A stretch of DNA of 29,575 nt, from contig CAYPKW010000030.1 of NCBI GenBank assembly GCA_964411425.1, forward strand, positions 1 to 29,575, given 5' to 3'. A model generated the notes under the pieces. It was not told where the DNA came from, did no database searches, and saw only the letters and a list, made by a program, of their open reading frames with translations. Positions 15,758 through 22,790 of the stretch are shown here, piece after piece. Each line of letters opens with the position of its first letter. The first letter of the stretch is position 1. The stretch is from CAYPKW01 sp964411425. GTDB taxonomy: Bacteria > Pseudomonadota > Alphaproteobacteria > Dongiales > Dongiaceae. A program made the translations under genes and the position numbers.

Positions 15758-16951
15758 ATGGCCGTGCCGCAATCGACACTGGCGCCGAGTGGCAAACTGG
15801 TGATCCGCAACATTGGTTTGCTGCTGTCGGGCGATCTCGCGCGCCCGATCCTCGACGCGGACACCGTGGTCGCCGTGGACGGGCGGATCGCGGCCGTCGG
15901 CAAGGCCAAGGACCTCGACACTGCCGGCGCCAAGACGGTCATCGACGCCAAGGGCACGGCGCTGGCACCCGGCCTCATCGACAGCCACGTGCATCCGGTG
16001 TTCGGCGACTGGACGCCGCGCCAGCAGCAGTCGAACTGGATCGACAGTTACCTCCACGGCGGCGTCACCACCATGGTCTCGGCCGGCGAGGTGCACCTGC
16101 CGGGACGGCCGCGCGACGTGGTGGGCGTGAAGGCGCTCGCCATCACCGCCCAGCGCGCCTTCGCCGCGTTCCGGCCCGGCGGCGTCAAGGTGCTTGCCGG
16201 CGCGCCGGTGCTTGAGCAGGGCATGGTCGAGGACGACTTCAAGGAGATGGCGGCCGCCGGCGTGACGCTCCTGGGCGAGGTGGGGTTGGGCGGCGTCAAG
16301 AGCGGGCCCGAGGCCAAGAAGATGGTGGCCTGGGCTCGCAAGTACGGAATGCAGAGCACGATCCACACCGGCGGTCCGTCGATCCCCGGCTCCGGGCTGA
16401 TCGACAAGGACGTCGTCCTCGAAGCCGACGCCGACGTGATCGGCCACATCAACGGCGGCCACACCGCGCTGCCGTTGGACCAGATCCGATCGCTGTGCGA
16501 GGACTGCCGGCGTGCCATCGAGATCGTGCACAACGGCAACGAGGCGGCGGGGCTGTTCGCGCTGCGCACCGCGCGCGAATTGAGCCAGCTCGACCGCGTC
16601 ATCCTCGGCACCGACTCGCCGGCCGGCTCCGGCGTGCAGCCGCTCGGCGTCCTGCGCATGATCGCCATGCTGAGCGCGTTGGGCGACGTGCCGGCCGAGC
16701 AGGCGTTCTGCTTCGCCACCGGGAACACTGCCAGAATGCGCAAGCTCGACCGCGGGTTGATCGAGCCCGGCCGCGCCGCCGATTTCGTGTTGCTGGATCG
16801 GGCGCAGCACTCGGCCGGCCGCGACCTGCTCGACAGCGTCCGCAAGGGCGATCTTCCGGGCGTCGGCATGGTCATCATCGACGGCGTGGTGTGCTGCCAG
16901 CGCAGCCGCAACACGCCCCCGGCCGAGCGCGTGCCGGAGGTCGTCGATTAG
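15758..16951 (+). CDS. ena: Enamidase (1,4,5,6-tetrahydro-6-oxonicotinate hydrolase)
   Basis: 397-residue cyclic amidohydrolase closely resembling enamidase of Eubacterium barkeri, the Fe-Zn enzyme that opens 1,4,5,6-tetrahydro-6-oxonicotinate to 2-formylglutarate plus ammonia. Metal ligands expected for this fold are visible: H77 and H79 (DSHVHP), E174 as bridging residue (GEVGLGGVKS), H203 (STIHTGG), H230 (GHINGGHT) and D286 (GTDSPAGSG). The N-terminal IRNIGLLLSGDLARPILDAD, HGGVTTMVSAGEVHLPGRP and terminal SRNTPPAERV match that enzyme from memory of its sequence. The ATG at 15758 has GGGGGAG upstream. The matching reductase and hydroxylase are encoded 4-10 kb away on the other strand. Downstream genes follow within five bases. 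Confidence 0.88.
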   Translation: MAVPQSTLAPSGKLVIRNIGLLLSGDLARPILDADTVVAVDGRIAAVGKAKDLDTAGAKTVIDAKGTALAPGLIDSHVHPVFGDWTPRQQQSNWIDSYLHGGVTTMVSAGEVHLPGRPRDVVGVKALAITAQRAFAAFRPGGVKVLAGAPVLEQGMVEDDFKEMAAAGVTLLGEVGLGGVKSGPEAKKMVAWARKYGMQSTIHTGGPSIPGSGLIDKDVVLEADADVIGHINGGHTALPLDQIRSLCEDCRRAIEIVHNGNEAAGLFALRTARELSQLDRVILGTDSPAGSGVQPLGVLRMIAMLSALGDVPAEQAFCFATGNTARMRKLDRGLIEPGRAADFVLLDRAQHSAGRDLLDSVRKGDLPGVGMVIIDGVVCCQRSRNTPPAERVPEVVD

Positions 16952-16955
16952 GCCG

Positions 16956-17132
16956 ATGCAGCAGCGGGCCTCGGCCGTTGCGGCGGTACTGGCCGCGGCC
17001 CTGCTCGCCGCCTGCGCGGGCGAGCCGCGCGCCGACCCTTGCGCGAGCAGTTCCTCGCCGCTTTGCGGCCAGGACCATCCGATCCCGGACCGCCCGGGAC
17101 ACGGCGGCGGCGGCATGTCAGGAGGCATGTAA
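16956..17132 (+). CDS. Small lipoprotein, 58 aa
   Basis: Begins MQQRASAVAAVLAAALLAAC, a short lipoprotein signal with the lipobox LAAC, giving a mature peptide with lipidated cysteine followed by GEPRADPCASSSSPLCGQD and a Gly-rich tail with GGGGMSGGM. Two more cysteines could form a disulfide in the periplasm. It starts four bases after the enamidase stop and its TAA overlaps the next ATG (TAATG), so it is in the same operon. Too short for standard gene calls. No function is recognisable. Confidence 0.68.
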   Translation: MQQRASAVAAVLAAALLAACAGEPRADPCASSSSPLCGQDHPIPDRPGHGGGGMSGGM

Positions 17133-17545
17133 TGACCGGTGCGGCAACGAGGCCGAAGCTGCGCACGTTCCGCATCGGCGAGCCGCCGCGGCGCGGCGAG
17201 GGCTTGCGGCTCGGGGTCGTCAGATATCTCCCGCGCGGGGTCAGGAAGGAGGACTACGCCGTCCGCGGGTATTTCGACCTCTGGTTCCCGCTGCTGGCGC
17301 CGAGCGCGGCATTGCTGCGGCAGCACCGATCCGGCCTGGACGACGAAGCGACCTGGCGCCGCTTCGCGCATTCATATGAGAAAGAAGTATTAGGCGACTC
17401 CGACGCGCGGCAGTCGATCGCCCTCATCGCCGCCATGGCGCGTCGCCAGCCGGTCGCGCTCGGCTGCTACTGCGCCGGCCCGCACTGCCACCGGTTCCTG
17501 CTGGAAAGTTTGGTCAGGGCGGCGGGCCGGGGCGAGTCACAATGA
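17132..17545 (+). CDS. DUF488 family protein
   Basis: 137-residue cytosolic protein of the DUF488 (YeaO-like) family. The start MTGAATRPKLRTFRIGE and the conserved block VRYLPRGVRKEDY, FDLWFPLLAPSAALL and the C-terminal cysteine/histidine motif CYCAGPHCHR are characteristic. The molecular role of the family is not established; some members are described as associated with metal or nucleic acid metabolism, without proof. The ATG overlaps the stop of the lipoprotein gene by one base and GGAGG lies eight bases upstream; its own TGA overlaps the start of the methyltransferase gene by four bases. This makes it the middle of a coupled set behind the enamidase. Confidence 0.85.
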   Translation: MTGAATRPKLRTFRIGEPPRRGEGLRLGVVRYLPRGVRKEDYAVRGYFDLWFPLLAPSAALLRQHRSGLDDEATWRRFAHSYEKEVLGDSDARQSIALIAAMARRQPVALGCYCAGPHCHRFLLESLVRAAGRGESQ

Positions 17546-18054
17546 AATCGCTCGCCCGTTCGACGATCGCCACTATCGTTTTCGTCCTCTTCCTGGGCCC
17601 CGGGCCGTTCATCGGCGTGGTGCCGTGGCTGCTCTCCGGCTGGCGGCTCGAGGACCCGTTGCTCGGGTGGGACGGGTTCCGTTGGTTCGGGGGCGCGCTC
17701 ATTGTCCTGGGGTTTGCCGTCCTGATCGAACCCATCGTGCGGTTCGTGCGGGCGGGCGGCACCCCGGCGCCGATCATGCCCACCGAGCGCCTCGTCGTGA
17801 CCGGCCTCTATCGCTACGTGCGCAACCCCATGTACCTTGGCGCCGTCTCGATGATCGTGGGCCAGGGTCTGCTGTTCGGCAGCGTGTCTGTATTGATCTA
17901 CGCAGTCGCCGCGTCGTTCGCGTTCTACTTGTTCGTCGGGCTGTCCGAGGAGCCGACGCTGCGCAAGAGGTTCGATCCGGAGTACGAGGCCTATTGTCGA
18001 GCGGTGCCCCGCTGGCTGCCGCGCCTTACGCCTTGGGCGCCGCCCCCGGCCTAA
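17542..18054 (+). CDS. Isoprenylcysteine carboxyl methyltransferase-like membrane protein
   Basis: 170-residue membrane protein of the ICMT/PEMT family, using SAM to methylate a small hydrophobic substrate. Predicted helices lie near residues 9-31, 47-66, 97-118 and 121-134. The family signature LVVTGLYRYVRNPMYLGAV and the C-terminal EEPTLRKRFDPEYEAYCRAV, which forms the SAM pocket, are both present. Bacteria lack prenylated CaaX proteins, so the true acceptor is unknown; lipid or isoprenoid methylation is often assumed. Start ATGA overlaps the DUF488 stop. Its TAA overlaps the DUF1353 stop by four bases on the opposite strand, leaving no room for a terminator between them. Confidence 0.85.
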   Translation: MKSLARSTIATIVFVLFLGPGPFIGVVPWLLSGWRLEDPLLGWDGFRWFGGALIVLGFAVLIEPIVRFVRAGGTPAPIMPTERLVVTGLYRYVRNPMYLGAVSMIVGQGLLFGSVSVLIYAVAASFAFYLFVGLSEEPTLRKRFDPEYEAYCRAVPRWLPRLTPWAPPPA

Positions 18055-18572
18055 ACGGCACCCGGCGGCAGCCGCACGTAGCGGACCGGATCGCGCCGGC
18101 GATAGGCCCCGGCGCCGCCCACTCTGACCGCATTGTAGATGAGAAAGCGATTGAGCGTGCCGACGCCGGCCGCTTCCATCGCGACGCGCAGCAGCTTGTC
18201 GGCGAACTCGCGGTCTTCCTCACGCACGCCACGCGCTTGCAGACTTTGCCAGGCGATGTACAGGAAGTCGTGCACGATGGAGGCCTCCAGGTGCGGGCCG
18301 ACGCGGTCGATGATCGGTCGCGCGAGTCTGGGAACGGACGACAGGTCGGTCAACATGCCTTGCGGCACCGCAATTTCCCGATCCCGCCCGTCGAGCTTGA
18401 AGCGGACCGTGTAGGCCTTCGAGACGATGTAGTCGGCGTCCTCGCCTTCTCGACGCTGGACGGCCTCGATGGCGCGATAGAGGTGAAGCGGGGTGCCATA
18501 GACGAAATCGGTGATCGCCGTCCAGGGCCCGTCCGGATAGGGATTGTCGAACGTCGGTTCGTAAGGATCCAT
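18051..18572 (-). CDS. DUF1353 domain protein
   Basis: 173 residues matching DUF1353 (PF07087), a domain of bacteria and phages of unknown function. The conserved core is LTDLSSVPRLARPI followed by HLEASIVHDFLYIAWQ, with the HDFLY motif; the central His/Asp could hint at catalysis or metal binding, which is unproven. AGGAGG lies nine bases upstream of the ATG at 18572, supporting this start. It begins 22 bases after the toxin gene on the same strand, so it is probably the third gene of the toxin-antitoxin operon. Its 3' end overlaps the convergent methyltransferase gene. Confidence 0.85.
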   Translation of the reverse strand: MDPYEPTFDNPYPDGPWTAITDFVYGTPLHLYRAIEAVQRREGEDADYIVSKAYTVRFKLDGRDREIAVPQGMLTDLSSVPRLARPIIDRVGPHLEASIVHDFLYIAWQSLQARGVREEDREFADKLLRVAMEAAGVGTLNRFLIYNAVRVGGAGAYRRRDPVRYVRLPPGAV

Positions 18573-18594
18573 GGTCAGTTCCTCCTCGCGAGAA

Positions 18595-18888
18595 TCACCG
18601 CTGCGGCCATTCTTGCGCCCCATGCAGCACGCGCTCAATGCGGACGACCTGCTCAGCCATGCGGTAAACCACGAAACAGGGCGTGCGCGCCACGACAAGT
18701 TCCCGCGTTGCCGGAACGCGGCCCGCGCGCCCGAGTCCGGGGTATTCGGCGAGACGGGAAACCGCCTCGATTATGCGGGCGAGAACGTCCCTCGCCGCGA
18801 AGGGATCGCGCGCGGCGATGAACGCGCGCAGCGATGCCAGGTCGTCTACCGCTTCCGGCGTCCAGCGGATTTGACAGGGTTGTTCCAT
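18595..18888 (-). CDS. ParE/RelE-superfamily toxin
   Basis: 97-residue RelE/ParE fold toxin. The family pattern is visible: IRWTPEAVDDLASLRAFIAA at the start, then LARIIEAVSRLAEYPGLGRAGRV, TRELVVARTPCFVVYRM and the closing VVRIERVLHGAQEWP. ParE-type members poison gyrase; RelE-type members cut mRNA; the short helical N-terminus and the LGRAGRV block favour the ParE branch. It overlaps the antitoxin gene by 43 bases, so toxin translation depends on the antitoxin message. Expressed from the palindromic promoter upstream of the antitoxin. Confidence 0.88.
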   Translation of the reverse strand: MEQPCQIRWTPEAVDDLASLRAFIAARDPFAARDVLARIIEAVSRLAEYPGLGRAGRVPATRELVVARTPCFVVYRMAEQVVRIERVLHGAQEWPQR

Positions 18889-19175
18889 GTCGGCTTCGGC
18901 AGCTCGCCATCGGTGCCCCAGCTCTCGACCCAGGCGACAACTCCTTCATGCGGTATCAAGCGCCCGGCCTTATCCGAAGCCAGCCCCTTTTTGATGGCTG
19001 TAATCTGCCAACGATTGAGGTCGACGTACTGGGCCACCGCCTGGTGGACGTGCCAGCCGACCGAGCGATCCGTCATTTGGGCAATCTCGCCAAGCTCTGC
19101 CTTTACCACGGCGGGGATGCGGGTCGACAGCACCGCTGCCCTTGCCGAGTGCGGACGTCTGCGCGGTTGTGACAT
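18846..19175 (-). CDS. Ribbon-helix-helix (CopG/ParD-like) antitoxin
   Basis: 109 residues. The N-terminal half has the ribbon-helix-helix pattern: strand VLSTRIPAVVKAELGEIAQM followed by TDRSVGWHVHQAVAQYVDL. The C-terminal tail (LIPHEGVVAWVESWGTDGEL, PKPTWNN) would contact the toxin. It is the first gene of the module; the toxin overlaps its end. The ATG at 19175 lies almost on the predicted RNA start, so the message may be nearly leaderless; a downstream in-frame GTG is another possibility. Composition here is visibly less GC-rich than the flanking catabolic genes, as expected for an acquired module. Confidence 0.82.
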   Translation of the reverse strand: MSQPRRRPHSARAAVLSTRIPAVVKAELGEIAQMTDRSVGWHVHQAVAQYVDLNRWQITAIKKGLASDKAGRLIPHEGVVAWVESWGTDGELPKPTWNNPVKSAGRRKR

Positions 19176-19210
19176 TCGCTTACAATGTAAGAAGCAATTC
19201 GGAATGTCAA
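19170..19210 (-). promoter_or_regulatory. Promoter and palindromic operator of the toxin-antitoxin operon
   Basis: On the minus strand a perfect TTGACA (-35, 19205-19210) and TACATT (-10, 19184-19189) are 15 bases apart. The -10 is inside an exact palindrome CTTACA-A-TGTAAG (19179-19191). A second inverted repeat, TGACATTC (19170-19177) against GAATGTCA (19202-19209), brackets it; one arm covers the -35 and the other the start codon. This fits autoregulation by a ribbon-helix-helix antitoxin. Confidence 0.6.
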
Positions 19211-19224
19211 GCCAGGTAGCGCCT

Positions 19225-19809
19225 CTACCGCAATCCGTCCTCGCCCTTGATCTCGTGCTTCTGCAAGCCGCCCACGCGCGCCAACGGGCGCCCGCTGTCG
19301 GTGACCGCGATGGCGACCACGATCTCGTCGGCGCGCGGGGCGTCGGGCACCCGCACCTCGATGGCGTCGAAGTGGCTGCGCACGAAGGCCGCGTCCTTGT
19401 GGCCGAGCGGCACGTCGATGGCGGTGCCGATGCCGCCGATCTTCTTCGCCGAAGGAATCAGCGCCGCCCCCTTCTCCAGCACCTCGCGCACCGGCTTGCC
19501 CATCTGCGGATGAAGGATCGCCGCCGCGTGCTCCAGCTCGCCCGCCTCGCCCACGATGGCGGCCTTGCCGTAGCTCTCCGCCTTGGCTCCCGGAATCCCT
19601 AGCGCCGCCACCGCCCGCCGGGTCAGCAGGTCGCCCAGCTCCTCGCCGATGTCCATGAGCGGTTTCAGGTCCTGCTGGAACCCGCCCGCGAACGGGTTCC
19701 TGATGACAGCGACCGCGGCAGCCTTCCTCGTCGGCGGATCGACCGCCTTGCCCATCTCGGCCTTTGTTTCCTCGAGGAAGGTCACGATCTTGCGGATTTC
19801 GACTTTCAT
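19225..19809 (-). CDS. PF06684 (DUF1185, 'amino acid synthesis') family protein, copy 1
   Basis: 194-residue cytosolic protein. Family blocks: AVIRNPFAGGFQQDLKPLMD, AESYGKAAIVGEAGELEH, LIPSAKKIGGIGTAIDVPLG, VRSHFDAIEVRVPDAP, and DSGRPLARVGGLQKHEIKG. Structural genomics of the family described a variant of the Bacillus chorismate mutase fold; no reaction is established, and the family name is not evidence of amino acid synthesis. The ATG at 19809 overlaps the stop of copy 2 (ATGA), so the two are translationally coupled. It is the last gene of the six-gene operon. Its neighbour copy 2 aligns with it along its whole length, and both share the YGK, SHFDA and VPDAP blocks. Confidence 0.88.
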   Translation of the reverse strand: MKVEIRKIVTFLEETKAEMGKAVDPPTRKAAAVAVIRNPFAGGFQQDLKPLMDIGEELGDLLTRRAVAALGIPGAKAESYGKAAIVGEAGELEHAAAILHPQMGKPVREVLEKGAALIPSAKKIGGIGTAIDVPLGHKDAAFVRSHFDAIEVRVPDAPRADEIVVAIAVTDSGRPLARVGGLQKHEIKGEDGLR

Positions 19810-20384
19810 CTGAGCCCATCCTTCCCCTCGATCTCCGAGGCCTTGAGGCCGCCGACGCGCGCATGCACGCGCGGCCCGGTCGTCATTACCAGCGCCAACA
19901 CGATCTCGTCGCCATGCGGGGCGTCGGGGACGCCCACTTCCATGGCGTCGAAGTGGCTGCGCACGTAGGACGCATTGATATGCGTGATCGGCACGTCGAG
20001 GCGCGCGCCGGGGCCACCGACCTTCTTGGTCGAGGGGACGATCGCCTTGGCGCCGCCGAGCAGTTCGCGCATTGCATAGCCACCGGGCACGTGCCACAGC
20101 GCGCCATGCTCGATCTCGCCGCGCCCGCCCACTATTGCGCCCTTGCCGTACCCCTCGATCGTCTTGGCGTCGCCGCCCATTCCTACGAGCAACCGCCGCG
20201 CCATGTCGAGCCCGAGCGGCTTCAACGCCTCCATCATCGGCAGGATGTCTGGCTCGTAGCGCCCGGCGTAGGGGTTCCGGATCACAGCGCAAATCGCGCC
20301 CCGGCGAGGCGGGCGCCCGGCCCGCGGCCCGCCTTCGTGAAACACCTCCTCGACGACGGTGAGGAACTTGCGGACCTCGATCAT
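19806..20384 (-). CDS. PF06684 (DUF1185) family protein, copy 2
   Basis: 192-residue paralogue of copy 1. Blocks: AVIRNPYAGRYEPDILPMME, EGYGKGAIVGGRGEIEHGA, VPSTKKVGGPGARLDVPITH, YVRSHFDAMEVGVPDAPHG and ARVGGLKASEIEGKDGLR. It differs from copy 1 in the segment after the EHG/EHA turn (ALWHVPGGYAMRELLGGAKA against AAILHPQMGKPVREVLEKGA), which may be the part that sets substrate or partner. Start at 20384 overlaps the UPF0280 stop by four bases. Such pairs of family members next to 6-hydroxynicotinate reductase genes suggest they work as a heteromer or on two successive steps; neither is shown. Confidence 0.88.
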   Translation of the reverse strand: MIEVRKFLTVVEEVFHEGGPRAGRPPRRGAICAVIRNPYAGRYEPDILPMMEALKPLGLDMARRLLVGMGGDAKTIEGYGKGAIVGGRGEIEHGALWHVPGGYAMRELLGGAKAIVPSTKKVGGPGARLDVPITHINASYVRSHFDAMEVGVPDAPHGDEIVLALVMTTGPRVHARVGGLKASEIEGKDGLR

Positions 20385-21253
20385 GCGGCGGCGCCGCGAT
20401 CGAGCCGGCCGCGCGGCGGCGCCATTCCCACGACGCGCCAGCGGCCGCGCAGCGCCAGCAGCGCGCCCTCGATCAGCCCGGCGGCCCGCATGGCCGCGGC
20501 GCGGGCGACGCCGGCATCGAGCGCCGAGTCGATCGCGGCGCCGTCCAGCGGCCCCAGCCCGACCGTCACCGGCAAATCTCCCAGATCGCTGGTCTCGTCC
20601 AGCTCGCGGGCGGGGCGGCGGCACACCGCCGGATGATCCACATCGACCGCGTTGGCGAGGAGCGTCGCGGCCGCGTCCGCCGCCGCGCCCGAGCGCGCCA
20701 GCACGGTTGCCGCATCGGCAATGCCCAGGCTGAAACTGCGTCCGCCGCGCCCACTCGTCGCGATGCCCCGCACCGGCATGTCGGCGGCGATGGTGGCGAT
20801 GCCGTCAATGTTGGGGGCCTCGATGTCGAACACGACCCCGGCGTCGAACTCGGTGCCGGGCGTCAAGTGAAGCGCGATGTCGCCGCCGTCGTTGACATAG
20901 GCGCGAGCCAGCTTGCGGCCCTCGACCGTCGCCGCCAGCACCTCGTCGGCAACGGCACCGGCGACGGCGGCCATCGGCGTGATGAACGCGGCGCGATGCG
21001 GCCACACCGCGGCAACCATGCGGCGCGCCACCGGACCCGTCGGCTTGGGCAGCGCCCGGCCGACCGGCCGGCGAAGAAGGTCCAACTCGCCGACCAGGGT
21101 GGCGAGCAGGTCCTCGAAACGCTCCGCCGCCTGGTCGTAGGCGCGCGCGACCTCGTCCGGCGCGCCGAACCCCTCGACCACGAGATCGATCGGCCCGTGC
21201 TGCAAGTGCAGGCGCCCGCCGGGCAGCATCGCCCGCTGTGGCCGTCCCGCCAT
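20381..21253 (-). CDS. UPF0280 family protein with ApbE-like motifs
   Basis: 290 residues, UPF0280 family. Several blocks parallel the FMN transferase ApbE: YVNDGGDIALHL (GGDI at 123-126) like the ApbE GGDI strand, GIATSG at 163-168 like its ATSG, and ADAAATLLANAV at 192-203 like its ADAxAT metal-binding helix. The ApbE-typical His-x-Ile-Asp-Pro block is not seen. It could be a divergent flavin-handling enzyme, perhaps acting on the reductase encoded just upstream. This is inference. Coupled to copy 2 of PF06684 by a four-base overlap; starts four bases after the reductase gene. No signal peptide, unlike most ApbE proteins that act in the periplasm, so a cytosolic role is likely. Confidence 0.83.
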   Translation of the reverse strand: MAGRPQRAMLPGGRLHLQHGPIDLVVEGFGAPDEVARAYDQAAERFEDLLATLVGELDLLRRPVGRALPKPTGPVARRMVAAVWPHRAAFITPMAAVAGAVADEVLAATVEGRKLARAYVNDGGDIALHLTPGTEFDAGVVFDIEAPNIDGIATIAADMPVRGIATSGRGGRSFSLGIADAATVLARSGAAADAAATLLANAVDVDHPAVCRRPARELDETSDLGDLPVTVGLGPLDGAAIDSALDAGVARAAAMRAAGLIEGALLALRGRWRVVGMAPPRGRLDRGAAA

Positions 21254-21257
21254 CGCG

Positions 21258-22790
21258 TCAGCTTTCCTCGGCCGGTTTCGCCGGCTCCAGCGGCCACGGG
21301 TTTTCCTCGCGCCAGCCGGTGACCTGCAGCCGCGCCTCGTCCTTTACCACGTCCTCGATCCGGCGGACGCTCGACATGTGGCCGCCGAGCGCCGCGTAGT
21401 CCTCTAGCCGCATGGTGAATTCGATCGGCCCGACGATGGCGGGGGTCGGCACGTAGCCGAAGGCACGGTCCGGCATGTGCAGGACGTCGACCATGTAGGT
21501 GATGCCGCCGCCGGGCCATACATAGACGGGCGCGCCGCCGGAAGTGACGCGCACCAGCGCGTCCTTGACGGAGCGGGTGAGACGGATCGGGTTCTCGGTC
21601 ACGCCGGCGCGCAAGGAGCCGCCCGCCCCCGCCATGAACAGCACGGAGACGAGCGCCGGCTCGCAGTTTTCGCCGATGCGCTCCACCACCTTCGCCACCG
21701 CCGCCGGCATCGCGGCCGAGGCCGGGCGCAAGGCTTCGTCCAGCACGAAGAATGCCTTGTCCTCGCCGGTCGTGCTCACCATGAGCAGGCGCAGGCCCGG
21801 CCGCGCCACCTTCGGGTCGATCTTCTCGATGATGGCAAGCGGGTCCTCGACGTCGGTGCCGCCCCAGCCGGAGCCGGGGTTGGCCACCTGGAAGTAGCGG
21901 CCGGGCGTCGACTTGCGCCCGCGCACCCGGATGCCGGAGGGCGCCATGCCGAGGAAGCGCCCGGCCTGGTGCTCGGTAAGCACGCCGGTGATGTGGTCGT
22001 CCACCACGATCACCTCGTCCACGTGGCCATGCCACTGCTTGGCGAAGATGCCGATGGCGGCGGAGCCGCAGCCCACCCGCATGCGCTCTTCTTGTATCCC
22101 GTCGATGACCGGCGGGCGGCCGGCCTGGATGGCGAGCGTGGCGCCGCCGTCGACGCCGAGTTCGACCCGGCCCTTGTTGCACAGCGTGAGCATGGTCTCG
22201 CAGGCGACGTTGCCCTCCTTCTTGCTGCCGCCGGTCAGATGGCGCACGCCGCCCAGCGCCAGCATCTGCGAGCCGTACTCCGCGGTCGTCACGTGGCCGA
22301 CCTGCTCGCCCTCTCTGCGCACGGCGGCCTGCTCCGGGCCGATGTAGCGGTCGGTGTCGATCTTCACCTTGAGGCCGCAGTAGCTGAAGATGCCTTCGGT
22401 CACCACCGTCACCATGTCGACGCCCCGCGGCCGGCTCGAGACGATGAACGGCGCCGGCTTGTAGTCGGGATAGGTCGTCCCGGCGCCGATGCCGGTGACG
22501 AAGGTCTCGCCCGGCACCAGATTGCCGTCCCACTCCTGGGTGGTCAGGAACGGCACCATGCGGCCCTTGCGGTCGCTGACGCGCCGGGTCAGCAGCACGG
22601 GGTCCGTGCGGGCGAGCGCGCCGCCGACGTTGGCGTAGCGGTCGCAGGCGCCCGTCTTGCCCGGACGGATGCGGCACAGCACCGGGCAGGCGTCGCACAC
22701 GACGACGTCGTCGGCCTTGCGGGCGACGTGGCTCAGCGCCGCCTCGCTCGGCGCGTCGGTGGAGGCGCGCGGGTCGCGGTGCTCGCTCAT
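21258..22790 (-). CDS. hnr: 6-Hydroxynicotinate reductase-like Fe-S flavoprotein
   Basis: 510 residues resembling the reductase that converts 6-hydroxynicotinate to 1,4,5,6-tetrahydro-6-oxonicotinate in nicotinate fermentation. A cysteine cluster C32-x2-C35-x3-C39-x9-C49 (CDACPVLCR, GKTGACDR) would bind an Fe-S cluster near the N-terminus; further cysteines are C138, C197, C204, C241 and C376. The block VDGGATLAIQ (D214-G-G-A-T218) resembles the D-x-x-(S/T)GAT threonine motif used for covalent FMN attachment. The E. barkeri enzyme is reported to have covalently bound flavin and several Fe-S clusters. Start at 22790 overlaps the hydroxylase stop by four bases. Function is supported by the enamidase in the same window. 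The electron donor is not encoded here. Confidence 0.85.
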   Translation of the reverse strand: MSEHRDPRASTDAPSEAALSHVARKADDVVVCDACPVLCRIRPGKTGACDRYANVGGALARTDPVLLTRRVSDRKGRMVPFLTTQEWDGNLVPGETFVTGIGAGTTYPDYKPAPFIVSSRPRGVDMVTVVTEGIFSYCGLKVKIDTDRYIGPEQAAVRREGEQVGHVTTAEYGSQMLALGGVRHLTGGSKKEGNVACETMLTLCNKGRVELGVDGGATLAIQAGRPPVIDGIQEERMRVGCGSAAIGIFAKQWHGHVDEVIVVDDHITGVLTEHQAGRFLGMAPSGIRVRGRKSTPGRYFQVANPGSGWGGTDVEDPLAIIEKIDPKVARPGLRLLMVSTTGEDKAFFVLDEALRPASAAMPAAVAKVVERIGENCEPALVSVLFMAGAGGSLRAGVTENPIRLTRSVKDALVRVTSGGAPVYVWPGGGITYMVDVLHMPDRAFGYVPTPAIVGPIEFTMRLEDYAALGGHMSSVRRIEDVVKDEARLQVTGWREENPWPLEPAKPAEES

